Positions 13,644 through 24,812 of a stretch of DNA of 64,000 nt are shown in pieces. The stretch is from Colletes latitarsis (taxonomy: Eukaryota > Arthropoda > Insecta > Hymenoptera > Colletidae): NCBI RefSeq assembly GCF_051014445.1, contig NC_135143.1, positions 682,001 to 746,000 on the forward strand, read 5' to 3'. Numbering within the stretch: the first letter of the stretch is position 1; the number at the start of each line of letters is the position of its first letter. The notes beneath the pieces are model-generated. The model searched no databases. It saw nothing but the letters and a program-made list of their open reading frames with translations, and was not told the DNA's origin. The position numbers and the translations under genes are program-made.

Positions 13644-16600
13644 ATAACCCAGACCTAACTCAGACCTAACCGGTGTTACCGACTAAAATACTGACCGAAT
13701 CCAGGTTTCATTGACCGTTACTGTGTGGTACCACATTACTACGTGATTCAATCCCGGAAAAACCCAGGATCTGGCCAACAATTATGCGAAGAAGGCAAAA
13801 TCATGAGCCAGATGCGGGCATAACCAAGATCTAACCCAGACCTAACCGGTGTTATCCTCTGAAATATTCATCGAAACCAGGTTTAGTTGTCTGTTTCAGT
13901 GTGCTACCACATTACTACGTGATTCAAACCCGAAATAAACCAGGATCTGGCCAACAAGAATGCGGAGAAGGCAAAATCATGAGCCAGATGCGTGGATAAC
14001 CCAGACCTAACCCATACCTAACCGGTGTTCTCCTCTAAAATATTGACCGAATCCAGGTTTAGTTGACTGTTACTGTGTGGTACCACATTCCTACGTGATT
14101 CAATCCCGAAAAAAACCCAGGATCTGGCCAACAAGTATGCGAAGAAGGCAAAATCATGAGACAGATGCGGGCATAAACCAGGCCTAACACAGACCTAACC
14201 GGTTTTATCCTTTAAAATATTCATCGAAACCAGGTTTAATTGACTGTTTCTATGTGGTACCACATTACTACGTGATTCAAACCCGAAAAAACCCAGGATC
14301 TGGCCAATAAGTATGCGAAGAAGGCAAAATCGTGAGCCAGATGCGGGCATAAACCAGGCCGAACCCAGGCCTAACCGGTTTTATCCTCTAAAATTCTGAC
14401 CGAATCCACGCTTAATTGACTGTTACTGTGTGGTACCACATTACTACGTCACCCAAACTCGAAAAAACCAAGGATCTGGCCAACAAGTATGCGAAGAAGA
14501 CAAAATCATGAGCCAGATGCGCGCATAACCCAGGCGTAACCCAGACCTAACCGGTTTTATTCTCTAAAATATTGATCGAAACCAGGTTTAATTGTCTGTC
14601 ACAGTATGCTACCACATTACTACGTGATACACACCAGAGAAAACCAAGGATCTGGCCAACAAGAATGCGGAAAAGGCAAAATCATGAGCCAGATGCGGGC
14701 ATAACCCAGACCTAACCGGTGTTATCCTCTAAAATATTGACCGAATCCAGGTTTAGTTGACTGTTACTGTGTGGTACCACATTACTACGTGATTCAAACA
14801 CGAAAAAACCCAGGATCTGGCCAACAAGTATGCGAAGAAGGCAAAGTCATGAGCCAGATGCGTGCATAACCCGAACCTAACCCAGACCTAACCGGTTTTA
14901 TCCTGTAACATATTGATCCAAACCAGGTTTAATTGACTGTTACAATGTGGTAACACATTACTACGTGATTCAAACACGAAAAAAACCCAGGATCTGGCCA
15001 ACAAGAATGCGGAAAAGGCAAAATGATGTGCCAGATGCGTGCATAACCCAGACCTAACCCATACCTAACCGGTGTTATCCTCTAAAATATTGACCGAATC
15101 CAGGTTTAGTTGACTGTTACTGTGTGGTACCACATTCCTACGTGATTCAAACCCGAAAAAAACCCAGGATCTGGCCAACAAGTATGCGAAGAAGGCAAAA
15201 TCATGAGCCAGATGCGGGCATAACCCAGACCTAACCCAGACCTAACCTGTGTTACCGACTGAAATACTGACCGAATCCAGGCTTAATTGACTGTTACTGT
15301 GTGGAACCATATTACTACGTGACTCAAGCTCAAAAAAACCAAGGATCTGGCCAACAAGTATGCTAAGAAGGCAAAATCATGAGCCAGATGCGGGCATAAC
15401 CCAGGCCTAACCCAGACCTAACCGGTGTTATCCTCTAAAATATTGATCGAATCCAGGTTTAATTGACTGTTTCAATGAGGTACCACATTACTACGTGATT
15501 CAAATCCGAAAAAACCCAGGATCTGGCCAACAAGTATGCGAAGAAGGCAAAATCATGAGCCAGATGCGGGCATAACCCAGACCTAACCCAGACCTAACCG
15601 GGGTTACCGACTAAAATACTGACCGAAACCAGGTTTAATTGACTGTTTCTATGTGGTACCACATTACTGCGTGATTCAAACCCGAAAAAACCCAGGATCT
15701 GGCCAACAAGAATGCGGAAAAGGCAAAATCGTGAGCCAGATGAGGGCATAACCCTGACCTAACCCAGACCTAACCGGTTTTATCCTCTAAAATACTGACC
15801 GAATCCAGGTTTAATTGACTGTTTCTGTGTGGTACCACATTACAACGTGACTCAAGCTCGAAAAAACCCAGGATCTGGCCAACAAGTATGCGAAGAAGGC
15901 AAAGTCATGAGCCAGATGCGGGCATAACCCAGACCTAACCCAGACCTAACCGGTGTTATCCTCTAAAGTATAGATCGAAAACAGGTTTAATTGACTGTTT
16001 CTATGTGGTACCACATTACTACGTGATTCAAACACGAAAAAAACCCAGGATCTGGCCAACAAGTATGCGAAGAAGGCAAAATCATAAGCCAGATGCGGGC
16101 ATAACCCAGACCTAACCCAGACCTAACCGGTGCTATCCTCTAAAATATTGATCGAAACCAGGTTTAATTGACTGTTTCTATGTGGTACCACATTACTACG
16201 TGATTCAAACCCGGAAAAACCCAGGATCTGGCCAACAAGTATGCGAAGAAGGCAAAATCATGAGCCAGATGCGTGGATAACCCAGACCTAACCCATACCT
16301 AACCGGTGTTATCCTCTAAAATATTGACCGAATCTTGGTTTAGTTGACTGTTACTGCGTGGTACCACATTCCTACGTGATTCAATCCCGAAAAAAACCCA
16401 GGATCTGGCCAACAAGTGTGCGAAGAAGGCAAAATCATGAGCCAGATGCGGGCATAAACCAGGCCGAACCCAGGCCTAACCGGTTTTATCCTCTAAAATT
16501 CTGGCCGAATCCAGGCTTAATAGACTGTTACTGTGTGGTACCACATTACTACGTCACCCAAACTCGAAAATACCAAGGATCTGGCCAACAAGTATGCGAA

Positions 16601-16805
16601 GAAGACAAAATCATGAGCCAGATGCGGGCATAACCCAGGCCTAACCCAGACCTAACCGGTTTTATCCTCTAAAATATTGATCGAAACCAGGTTTAATTGT
16701 CTGTTTCAGTGTGCTACCACATTACTACGTGATTCAAACCCGAAATAAACCAGGATCTGGCCAACAAGAATGCGGAGAAGGCAAAATCATGAGCCAGATG
16801 CGTGG
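13644..16805 (+). repeat. 3,162-bp tandem duplication, left copy
   Basis: Eighteen monomers, repeated directly downstream at +3,162 bp. Landmarks: agacctaactcagacc at 13651 and 16813, ggtgttctcc at 14024 and 17186, the short-monomer junction at 14705 and 17867, and ggaaccatattac near 15303 and 18465. The match breaks on the left at 13641-13643 and at 16705 in this copy (tttcagtg against tcacagta in the right copy), leaving about 100 bp of junction. Over the stretches compared I saw only one difference, aatccc against aaaccc near 13750. Confidence 0.92.
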
Positions 16806-17866
16806 ATAACCCAGACCTAACTCAGACCTAACCGGTGTTACCGACTAAAATACTGACCGAATCCAGGTTTCATTGACCGTTACTGTGTGGTACCACATTA
16901 CTACGTGATTCAAACCCGGAAAAACCCAGGATCTGGCCAACAATTATGCGAAGAAGGCAAAATCATGAGCCAGATGCGGGCATAACCAAGATCTAACCCA
17001 GACCTAACCGGTGTTATCCTCTGAAATATTCATCGAAACCAGGTTTAGTTGTCTGTTTCAGTGTGCTACCACATTACTACGTGATTCAAACCCGAAATAA
17101 ACCAGGATCTGGCCAACAAGAATGCGGAGAAGGCAAAATCATGAGCCAGATGCGTGGATAACCCAGACCTAACCCATACCTAACCGGTGTTCTCCTCTAA
17201 AATATTGACCGAATCCAGGTTTAGTTGACTGTTACTGTGTGGTACCACATTCCTACGTGATTCAATCCCGAAAAAAACCCAGGATCTGGCCAACAAGTAT
17301 GCGAAGAAGGCAAAATCATGAGACAGATGCGGGCATAAACCAGGCCTAACACAGACCTAACCGGTTTTATCCTTTAAAATATTCATCGAAACCAGGTTTA
17401 ATTGACTGTTTCTATGTGGTACCACATTACTACGTGATTCAAACCCGAAAAAACCCAGGATCTGGCCAATAAGTATGCGAAGAAGGCAAAATCGTGAGCC
17501 AGATGCGGGCATAAACCAGGCCGAACCCAGGCCTAACCGGTTTTATCCTCTAAAATTCTGACCGAATCCACGCTTAATTGACTGTTACTGTGTGGTACCA
17601 CATTACTACGTCACCCAAACTCGAAAAAACCAAGGATCTGGCCAACAAGTATGCGAAGAAGACAAAATCATGAGCCAGATGCGCGCATAACCCAGGCGTA
17701 ACCCAGACCTAACCGGTTTTATTCTCTAAAATATTGATCGAAACCAGGTTTAATTGTCTGTCACAGTATGCTACCACATTACTACGTGATACACACCAGA
17801 GAAAACCAAGGATCTGGCCAACAAGAATGCGGAAAAGGCAAAATCATGAGCCAGATGCGGGCATAA

Positions 17867-18031
17867 CCCAGACCTAACCGGTGTTATCCTCTAAAATATT
17901 GACCGAATCCAGGTTTAGTTGACTGTTACTGTGTGGTACCACATTACTACGTGATTCAAACACGAAAAAACCCAGGATCTGGCCAACAAGTATGCGAAGA
18001 AGGCAAAGTCATGAGCCAGATGCGTGCATAA
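17867..18031 (+). repeat. Short monomer (165 bp), one 11-bp unit missing
   Basis: Example of the short form: a single cccagacctaa precedes ccggtg, and the next monomer starts at 18032. Other single-copy junctions start at about 354, 520, 3857, 4023, 7361, 7527, 11567, 11908, 12601, 14705, 19972, 28584, 32977, 36488, 39648, 45099, 47379, 48954, 51233, 52983, 56141, 57188, 57529, 61921, 63142 and 63659. Many follow the variant gagcctgatgcgggc and are followed by ttgaccgaatcc or ttgaccgaaacc and ttactgtgtgg, so much of this class descends from one founder. My list was read by eye and may miss a few. Confidence 0.88.
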
Positions 18032-18737
18032 CCCGAACCTAACCCAGACCTAACCGGTTTTATCCTGTAACATATTGATCCAAACCAGGTTTAATTGACT
18101 GTTACAATGTGGTAACACATTACTACGTGATTCAAACACGAAAAAAACCCAGGATCTGGCCAACAAGAATGCGGAAAAGGCAAAATGATGTGCCAGATGC
18201 GTGCATAACCCAGACCTAACCCATACCTAACCGGTGTTATCCTCTAAAATATTGACCGAATCCAGGTTTAGTTGACTGTTACTGTGTGGTACCACATTCC
18301 TACGTGATTCAAACCCGAAAAAAACCCAGGATCTGGCCAACAAGTATGCGAAGAAGGCAAAATCATGAGCCAGATGCGGGCATAACCCAGACCTAACCCA
18401 GACCTAACCTGTGTTACCGACTGAAATACTGACCGAATCCAGGCTTAATTGACTGTTACTGTGTGGAACCATATTACTACGTGACTCAAGCTCAAAAAAA
18501 CCAAGGATCTGGCCAACAAGTATGCTAAGAAGGCAAAATCATGAGCCAGATGCGGGCATAACCCAGGCCTAACCCAGACCTAACCGGTGTTATCCTCTAA
18601 AATATTGATCGAATCCAGGTTTAATTGACTGTTTCAATGAGGTACCACATTACTACGTGATTCAAATCCGAAAAAACCCAGGATCTGGCCAACAAGTATG
18701 CGAAGAAGGCAAAATCATGAGCCAGATGCGGGCATAA

Positions 18738-18759
18738 CCCAGACCTAACCCAGACCTAA
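18738..18759 (+). repeat. 11-bp direct repeat inside the monomer (two copies)
   Basis: Two adjacent perfect copies of cccagacctaa (18738-18748 and 18749-18759), directly before ccgg. Most monomers have two copies, often with point changes such as cccgaacctaa, cccaggcctaa or cccatacctaa. The 165-bp monomers have one. This makes the block the main source of length variation in the array, most simply by replication slippage or misaligned exchange. Confidence 0.93.
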
Positions 18760-18812
18760 CCGGGGTTACCGACTAAAATACTGACCGAAACCAGGTTTAA
18801 TTGACTGTTTCT

Positions 18813-18826
18813 ATGTGGTACCACAT
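18813..18826. repeat. 14-bp perfect palindrome (example of the commoner form)
   Basis: ATGTGGTACCACAT is self-complementary and is found in the many monomers reading tttctatgtggtaccac, for example also at 936-949 and 63382-63395. Monomers with tgtgtggtaccaca keep 12 bp of symmetry, those with atgaggtaccac keep only a short core around GGTACC, and those with tatgctaccac or gtggtaacac lose the central GGTACC. Confidence 0.9.
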
Positions 18827-20210
18827 TACTGCGTGATTCAAACCCGAAAAAACCCAGGATCTGGCCAACAAGAATGCGGAAAAGGCAAAATCGTGAGCCA
18901 GATGAGGGCATAACCCTGACCTAACCCAGACCTAACCGGTTTTATCCTCTAAAATACTGACCGAATCCAGGTTTAATTGACTGTTTCTGTGTGGTACCAC
19001 ATTACAACGTGACTCAAGCTCGAAAAAACCCAGGATCTGGCCAACAAGTATGCGAAGAAGGCAAAGTCATGAGCCAGATGCGGGCATAACCCAGACCTAA
19101 CCCAGACCTAACCGGTGTTATCCTCTAAAGTATAGATCGAAAACAGGTTTAATTGACTGTTTCTATGTGGTACCACATTACTACGTGATTCAAACACGAA
19201 AAAAACCCAGGATCTGGCCAACAAGTATGCGAAGAAGGCAAAATCATAAGCCAGATGCGGGCATAACCCAGACCTAACCCAGACCTAACCGGTGCTATCC
19301 TCTAAAATATTGATCGAAACCAGGTTTAATTGACTGTTTCTATGTGGTACCACATTACTACGTGATTCAAACCCGGAAAAACCCAGGATCTGGCCAACAA
19401 GTATGCGAAGAAGGCAAAATCATGAGCCAGATGCGTGGATAACCCAGACCTAACCCATACCTAACCGGTGTTATCCTCTAAAATATTGACCGAATCTTGG
19501 TTTAGTTGACTGTTACTGCGTGGTACCACATTCCTACGTGATTCAATCCCGAAAAAAACCCAGGATCTGGCCAACAAGTGTGCGAAGAAGGCAAAATCAT
19601 GAGCCAGATGCGGGCATAAACCAGGCCGAACCCAGGCCTAACCGGTTTTATCCTCTAAAATTCTGGCCGAATCCAGGCTTAATAGACTGTTACTGTGTGG
19701 TACCACATTACTACGTCACCCAAACTCGAAAATACCAAGGATCTGGCCAACAAGTATGCGAAGAAGACAAAATCATGAGCCAGATGCGGGCATAACCCAG
19801 GCCTAACCCAGACCTAACCGGTTTTATCCTCTAAAATATTGATCGAAACCAGGTTTAATTGTCTGTCACAGTATGCTACCACATTACTACGTGATACACA
19901 CCAGAGAAAACCAAGGATCTGGCCAACAAGAATGCGGAAAAGGCAAAATCATGAGCCAGATGCGGGCATAACCCAGACCTAACCGGTGTTATCCTCTAAA
20001 ATATTGACCGAATCCAGGTTTAGTTGACTGTTACTGTGTGGTACCACATTACTACGTGATTCAAACACGAAAAAACCCAGGGTCTGGCCAACAAGTATGC
20101 GAAGAAGGCAAAGTCATGAGCCAGATGCGTGCATAACCCGAACCTAACCCAGACCTAACCGGTTTTATCCTGTAACATATTGATCCAAACCAGGTTTAAT
20201 TGACTGTTAC

Positions 20211-20226
20211 AATGTGGTACCACATT
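20211..20226. repeat. 16-bp perfect palindrome (example)
   Basis: AATGTGGTACCACATT equals its own reverse complement. It occurs in monomers of the ttacaatgtgg type, for example also at 3402-3417 and 28823-28838. It could extrude a short hairpin or bind a dimeric protein; neither is shown by the sequence alone. Confidence 0.9.
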
Positions 20227-20924
20227 CCTACGTGATTCAAACCAGAGAAAACCGAGGATCTGGCCAACAAGAATGCGGAAAAGGCAAAATCATGAGCCAG
20301 ATGCGGGCATAACCCAGACCTAACCCAGACCTAACCGGTGTTATCCTCCGAGGTATTGATCGAAACCAGGTTTAATTGACTGTTTCAATGAGGTACCACA
20401 TTACTACGTGACTCAAGCTCGAAAAAACCCAGGATCTGGCCAACAAGTATGCGAAGAAGGCAAAATCATAAGCCAGATGCGGGCATAACCCAGACCTAAC
20501 ACAGACCTAACCGGTGCTATCCTCTAAAATATTGATCGAAACCAGGTTTAATTGACTGTTTCTATGTGGTACCACATTACTACGTGATTCAAACACGAAA
20601 AAACCCAGGATCTGGCCAACAAGTATGCGAAGAAGGCAAAATCATAAGCCAGATGCGGGCATAACCCAGACCTATCCCAGACCTAACCGGTGCTATCCTC
20701 TAAAATATTGATCGAAACCATGATTAATTGACTGTTTCTATGTGGTAACACATTACTACGTGATTCAAACACGAAAAAACCCAGGATCTGGCCAACAAGA
20801 ATGCGGAAAAGGCAAAATGATGAGCCAGTTGCGTGCATAACCCAGACCTAACCCATACCTAACCGGTGTTATCCTCTAAAATATTGATCGAAACCAGGTT
20901 TAATTGACTGTTTCAATGAGGTAC

Positions 20925-22860
20925 CACATTACTACGTGATTCAAATCCGAAAAAACCCAGGATCTGGCCAACAAGTATGCGAAGAAGGCAAAATCATGAG
21001 CCAGATGCGGGCATAACCCAGACCTAACCCAGACCTAACCGGGGTTACCGACTAAAATACTGACCGAAACCAGGTTTAATTGACTGTTTCTATGTGGTAC
21101 CACATTACTGCGTGATTCTAACCCGAAAAAACCCAGGATCTGGCCAACAAGAATGCGGAAAAGGCAAAATCGTGAGCCAGATGAGGGCGTAACCCAGACC
21201 TAACCCAGTCCTAACCGGTGTTATCCTCTAAAATATTGATCGAAACCAGGTTTAATTGACTGTTTCTATGTGGTACCACATTACTACGTGATTCAAACCC
21301 GAAAAAACCCAGGATCTGGCCAACAAGTATGCGAAGAAAGCAAAATCATGAGCCAGATGCGGGGATAACCCAGACCTAACCCAGAACTAACCGGTTTTAT
21401 CCTCTAAAATACTGACCGAATCCAGGTTTAATTGACTGTTTCTGTGTTGTACCACATTACTACGTGACTCAAGCTCGAAAAAACCCAGGATCTGGTAAAC
21501 AAGTTTGCGAAGAAGGCAAAAACATGAGCCAGATGCGGGCATAACCCAGACCTAACCCAAACCTAACCGGTTTTATCCTCTAAAATACTGACCGAAACCA
21601 GGTTTAAATGACTGTTTCTATGTGGTACCACATTACTACGTGATTCAAACCCGAAGAAACCCAGGATCTGGCCAACAAGTATGCGAAGAAGGCAAAATCA
21701 TGAGCCAGATGCGGGCATAAGCCGAACCTAACCCAGACCTAACCGGTGCTATCCTCTAAAATATTGATCGAAACCAGGTTTAAATGTCTGTTTCAGTATG
21801 CTACCACATTACTGCGTGATACAAACCAGAGAAAACCAAGGATCTGGCCAACAAGAATGCGGAAAAGGCATAATCATGAGCCAGATGCGGACATAACCCA
21901 GACCTAACCCAGACCTAACCGGTTTTGTCCTGTAACATATTGATCCAAACCAGGTTTAATTGACTGTTACAATGTGGTACCACATTCCTACGTGATTCAA
22001 ACCAGAGAAAACCAAGGATCTGGCCAACAAGAATGCGGAAAAGGCAAAATGATGTGCCAGATGCGTGCATAACCCAGACCTAACCCATACCTAACCGGTG
22101 TTATCCTCTAAAATATTGACCGAATCCAGGTTTAGTTGACTGTTACTGTGTGGTACCACATTCCTACGTGATTCAAACACGAAAAAACCCAGGGTCTGGC
22201 CAACAAGTATGCGAAGAAGGCAAAGTCATGAGCCAGATGCGTGCATAACCCGAACCTAACCCAGACCTAACCGGTTTTATCCTGTAACATATTGATCCAA
22301 ACCAGGTTTAATTGACTGTTACAATGTGGTACCACATTCTTACGTGATTCAAACCAGAGAAAACCGAGGATCTGGCCAACAAGAATGCGGAAAAGGCAAA
22401 ATCATGAGCCAGATGCGGGCATAACCCAGACCTAACCCAGACCTAACCGGTGTTATCCTCTAAGGTATTGATCGAAACCAGGTTTAATTGACTGTTTCAA
22501 TGAGGTACCACATTACTACGTGACTCAAGCTCGAAAAAACCCAGGATCTGGCCAACAAGTATGCGAAGAAGGCAAAATCATAAGCCAGATGCGGGCATTA
22601 CCCAGACCTAACACAGACCTAAACGGTGCTATCCTCTAAAATATTGATCGAAACCAGGTTTAATTGACTGTTTCTATGTGGTACCACATTACTACGTGAT
22701 TCAAACACGAAAAAACTCAGGATCTGGCCAACAAGTATGCGAAGAAGGCAAAATCATAAGCCAGATGCGGGCATAACCCAGACCTATCCCAGACCTAACC
22801 GGTGCTATCCTCTAAAATATTGATCGAAACCATGTTTAATTGACTGTTTCTATGTGGTAA
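20925..22860 (+). repeat. 1,936-bp tandem duplication, left copy
   Basis: Eleven monomers (11 x 176) repeated immediately downstream. Landmarks: cgtgattctaaccc at 21111 and 23047, the rare atgagggcgt at 21181 and 23117, and cccagtcctaacc in both. The left edge lies where gtaccac here meets gtaacac in the other copy (20924 against 22860). A private change here is gggcataagccgaacc near 21720. Confidence 0.92.
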
Positions 22861-24812
22861 CACATTACTACGTGATTCAAATCCGAAAAAACCCAGGATC
22901 TGGCCAACAAGTATGCGAAGAAGGCAAAATCATGAGCCAGATGCGGGCATAACCCAGACCTAACCCAGACCTAACCGGGGTTACCGACTAAAATACTGAC
23001 CGAAACCAGGTTTAATTGACTGTTTCTATGTGGTACCACATTACTGCGTGATTCTAACCCGAAAAAACCCAGGATCTGGCCAACAAGAATGCGGAAAAGG
23101 CAAAATCGTGAGCCAGATGAGGGCGTAACCCAGACCTAACCCAGTCCTAACCGGTGTTATCCTCTAAAATATTGATCGAAACCAGGTTTAATTGACTGTT
23201 TCTATGTGGTACCACATTACTACGTGATTCAAACCCGAAAAAACCCAGGATCTGGCCAACAAGTATGCGAAGAAAGCAAAATCATGAGCCAGATGCGGGG
23301 ATAACCCAGACCTAACCCAGAACTAACCGGTTTTATCCTCTAAAATACTGACCGAATCCAGGTTTAATTGACTGTTTCTGTGTTGTACCACATTACTACG
23401 TGACTCAAGCTCGAAAAAACCCAGGATCTGGTAAACAAGTTTGCGAAGAAGGCAAAAACATGAGCCAGATGCGGGCATAACCCAGACCTAACCCAAACCT
23501 AACCGGTTTTATCCTCTAAAATACTGACCGAAACCAGGTTTAAATGACTGTTTCTATGTGGTACCACATTACTACGTGATTCAAACCCGAAGAAACCCAG
23601 GATCTGGCCAACAAGTATGCGAAGAAGGCAAAATCATGAGCCAGATGCGGGCATAACCCGAACCTAACCCAGACCTAACCGGTGCTATAAAATATTGATC
23701 GAAACCAGGTTTAAATGTCTGTTTCAGTATGCTACCACATTACTGCGTGATACAAACCAGAGAAAACCAAGGATCTGGCCAACAAGAATGCGGAAAAGGC
23801 ATAATCATGAGCCAGATGCGGACATAACCCAGACCTAACCCAGACCTAACCGGTTTTGTCCTGTAACATATTGATCCAAACCAGGTTTAATTGACTGTTA
23901 CAATGTGGTACCACATTCCTACGTGATTCAAACCAGAGAAAACCAAGGATCTGGCCAACAAGAATGCGGAAAAGGCAAAATGATGTGCCAGATGCGTGCA
24001 TAACCCAGACCTAACCCATACCTAACCGGTGTTATCCTCTAAAATATTGACCGAATCCAGGTTTAGTTGACTGTTACTGTGTGGTACCACATTCCTACGT
24101 GATTCAAACACGAAAAAACCCAGGGTCTGGCCAACAAGTATGCGAAGAAGGCAAAGTCATGAGCCAGATGCGTGCATAACCCGAACCTAACCCAGACCTA
24201 ACCGGTTTTATCCTGTAACATATTGATCCAAACCAGGTTTAATTGACTGTTACAATGTGGTACCACATTCTTACGTGATTCAAACCAGAGAAAACCGAGG
24301 ATCTGGCCAACAAGAATGCGGAAAAGGCAAAATCATGAGCCAGATGCGGGCATAACCCAGACCTAACCCAGACCTAACCGGTGTTATCCTCTAAGGTATT
24401 GATCGAAACCAGGTTTAATTGACTGTTTCAATGAGGTACCACATTACTACGTGACTCAAGCTCGAAAAAACCCAGGATCTGGCCAACAAGTATGCGAAGA
24501 AGGCAAAATCATAAGCCAGATGCGGGCATTACCCAGACCTAACACAGACCTAAACGGTGCTATCCTCTAAAATATTGATCGAAACCAGGTTTAATTGACT
24601 GTTTCTATGTGGTACCACATTACTACGTGATTCAAACACGAAAAAACTCAGGATCTGGCCAACAAGTATGCGAAGAAGGCAAAATCATAAGCCAGATGCG
24701 GGCATAACCCAGACCTATCCCAGACCTAACCGGTGCTATCCTCTAAAATATTGATCGAAACCATGTTTAATTGACTGTTTCTATGTGGTAACACATTACT
24801 ACGTGATTCAAA
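22861..24812 (+). repeat. 1,936-bp tandem duplication, right copy, with a 5-bp deletion
   Basis: Partner of 20925-22860. Near 23686 the text ggtgctataaaatatt lacks 5 bases relative to ggtgctatcctctaaaat in the left copy, so the offset becomes 1,931 after that point. A third partial copy follows from about 24.89 to 25.43 kb, where it joins the two-monomer marker at 25472. Confidence 0.92.

Larger units (their letters stand above)
18738..18913 (+). repeat. Reference full-length monomer (176 bp)
   Basis: Chosen as a worked example, with the phase set at the first cccagacctaa. The next monomer begins at 18914, exactly 176 bp on. Order inside the unit: two tandem 11-bp repeats, ccggggtt, an A/T-rich block, ccaggttta, the palindrome around GGTACC, a variable segment (here cgtgattcaaacccg), a 6-A tract, ggatctggccaac, and the segment ending in the ggcataa that leads into the next unit. 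Because 176 is not a multiple of 3, any reading frame shifts from monomer to monomer. The phase is my convention; the true biological boundary is unknown. Confidence 0.95.
16806..19866 (+). repeat. 3,162-bp tandem duplication, right copy
   Basis: Near-identical partner of 13644-16704. Even rare private changes are shared: ccacgcttaatt, gcgcataacccaggcg, tacaacgtgac, and a single g in aagtgtgcg. The duplication is therefore very recent, or one copy could be an assembly artefact. Its later part also has a more distant third relative at 26.45-28.6 kb. Confidence 0.92.
18365..22050 (+). repeat. Large duplicated block, source-side copy (pair with 26448-30839)
   Basis: Aligns with 26448-30839. The offset is 8,083 at the start (cctaacctgtg at 18403 and 26486), 8,259 at agtatagatcg (19129 and 27388), 8,612 from about 19.5 kb (short junctions 19972 and 28584; attctaaccc at 21111 and 29723), and 8,789 near the end (ggtaaacaag at 21494 and 30283). 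Each step equals one or two whole monomers. Which side is ancestral cannot be told. Confidence 0.85.

Noticed and set aside
18738..18913. Curved DNA from phased A-tracts
   Set aside because: Three A-runs occur per monomer, spaced about 41, 64 and 71 bp. That is too sparse to claim strong curvature by eye; a curvature calculation would be needed.
13644..24812. Near-identical blocks as certain assembly errors
   Set aside because: Copies carry private differences (near 13750, 21720 and 23686), which favours real duplication, but it cannot be excluded without reads.
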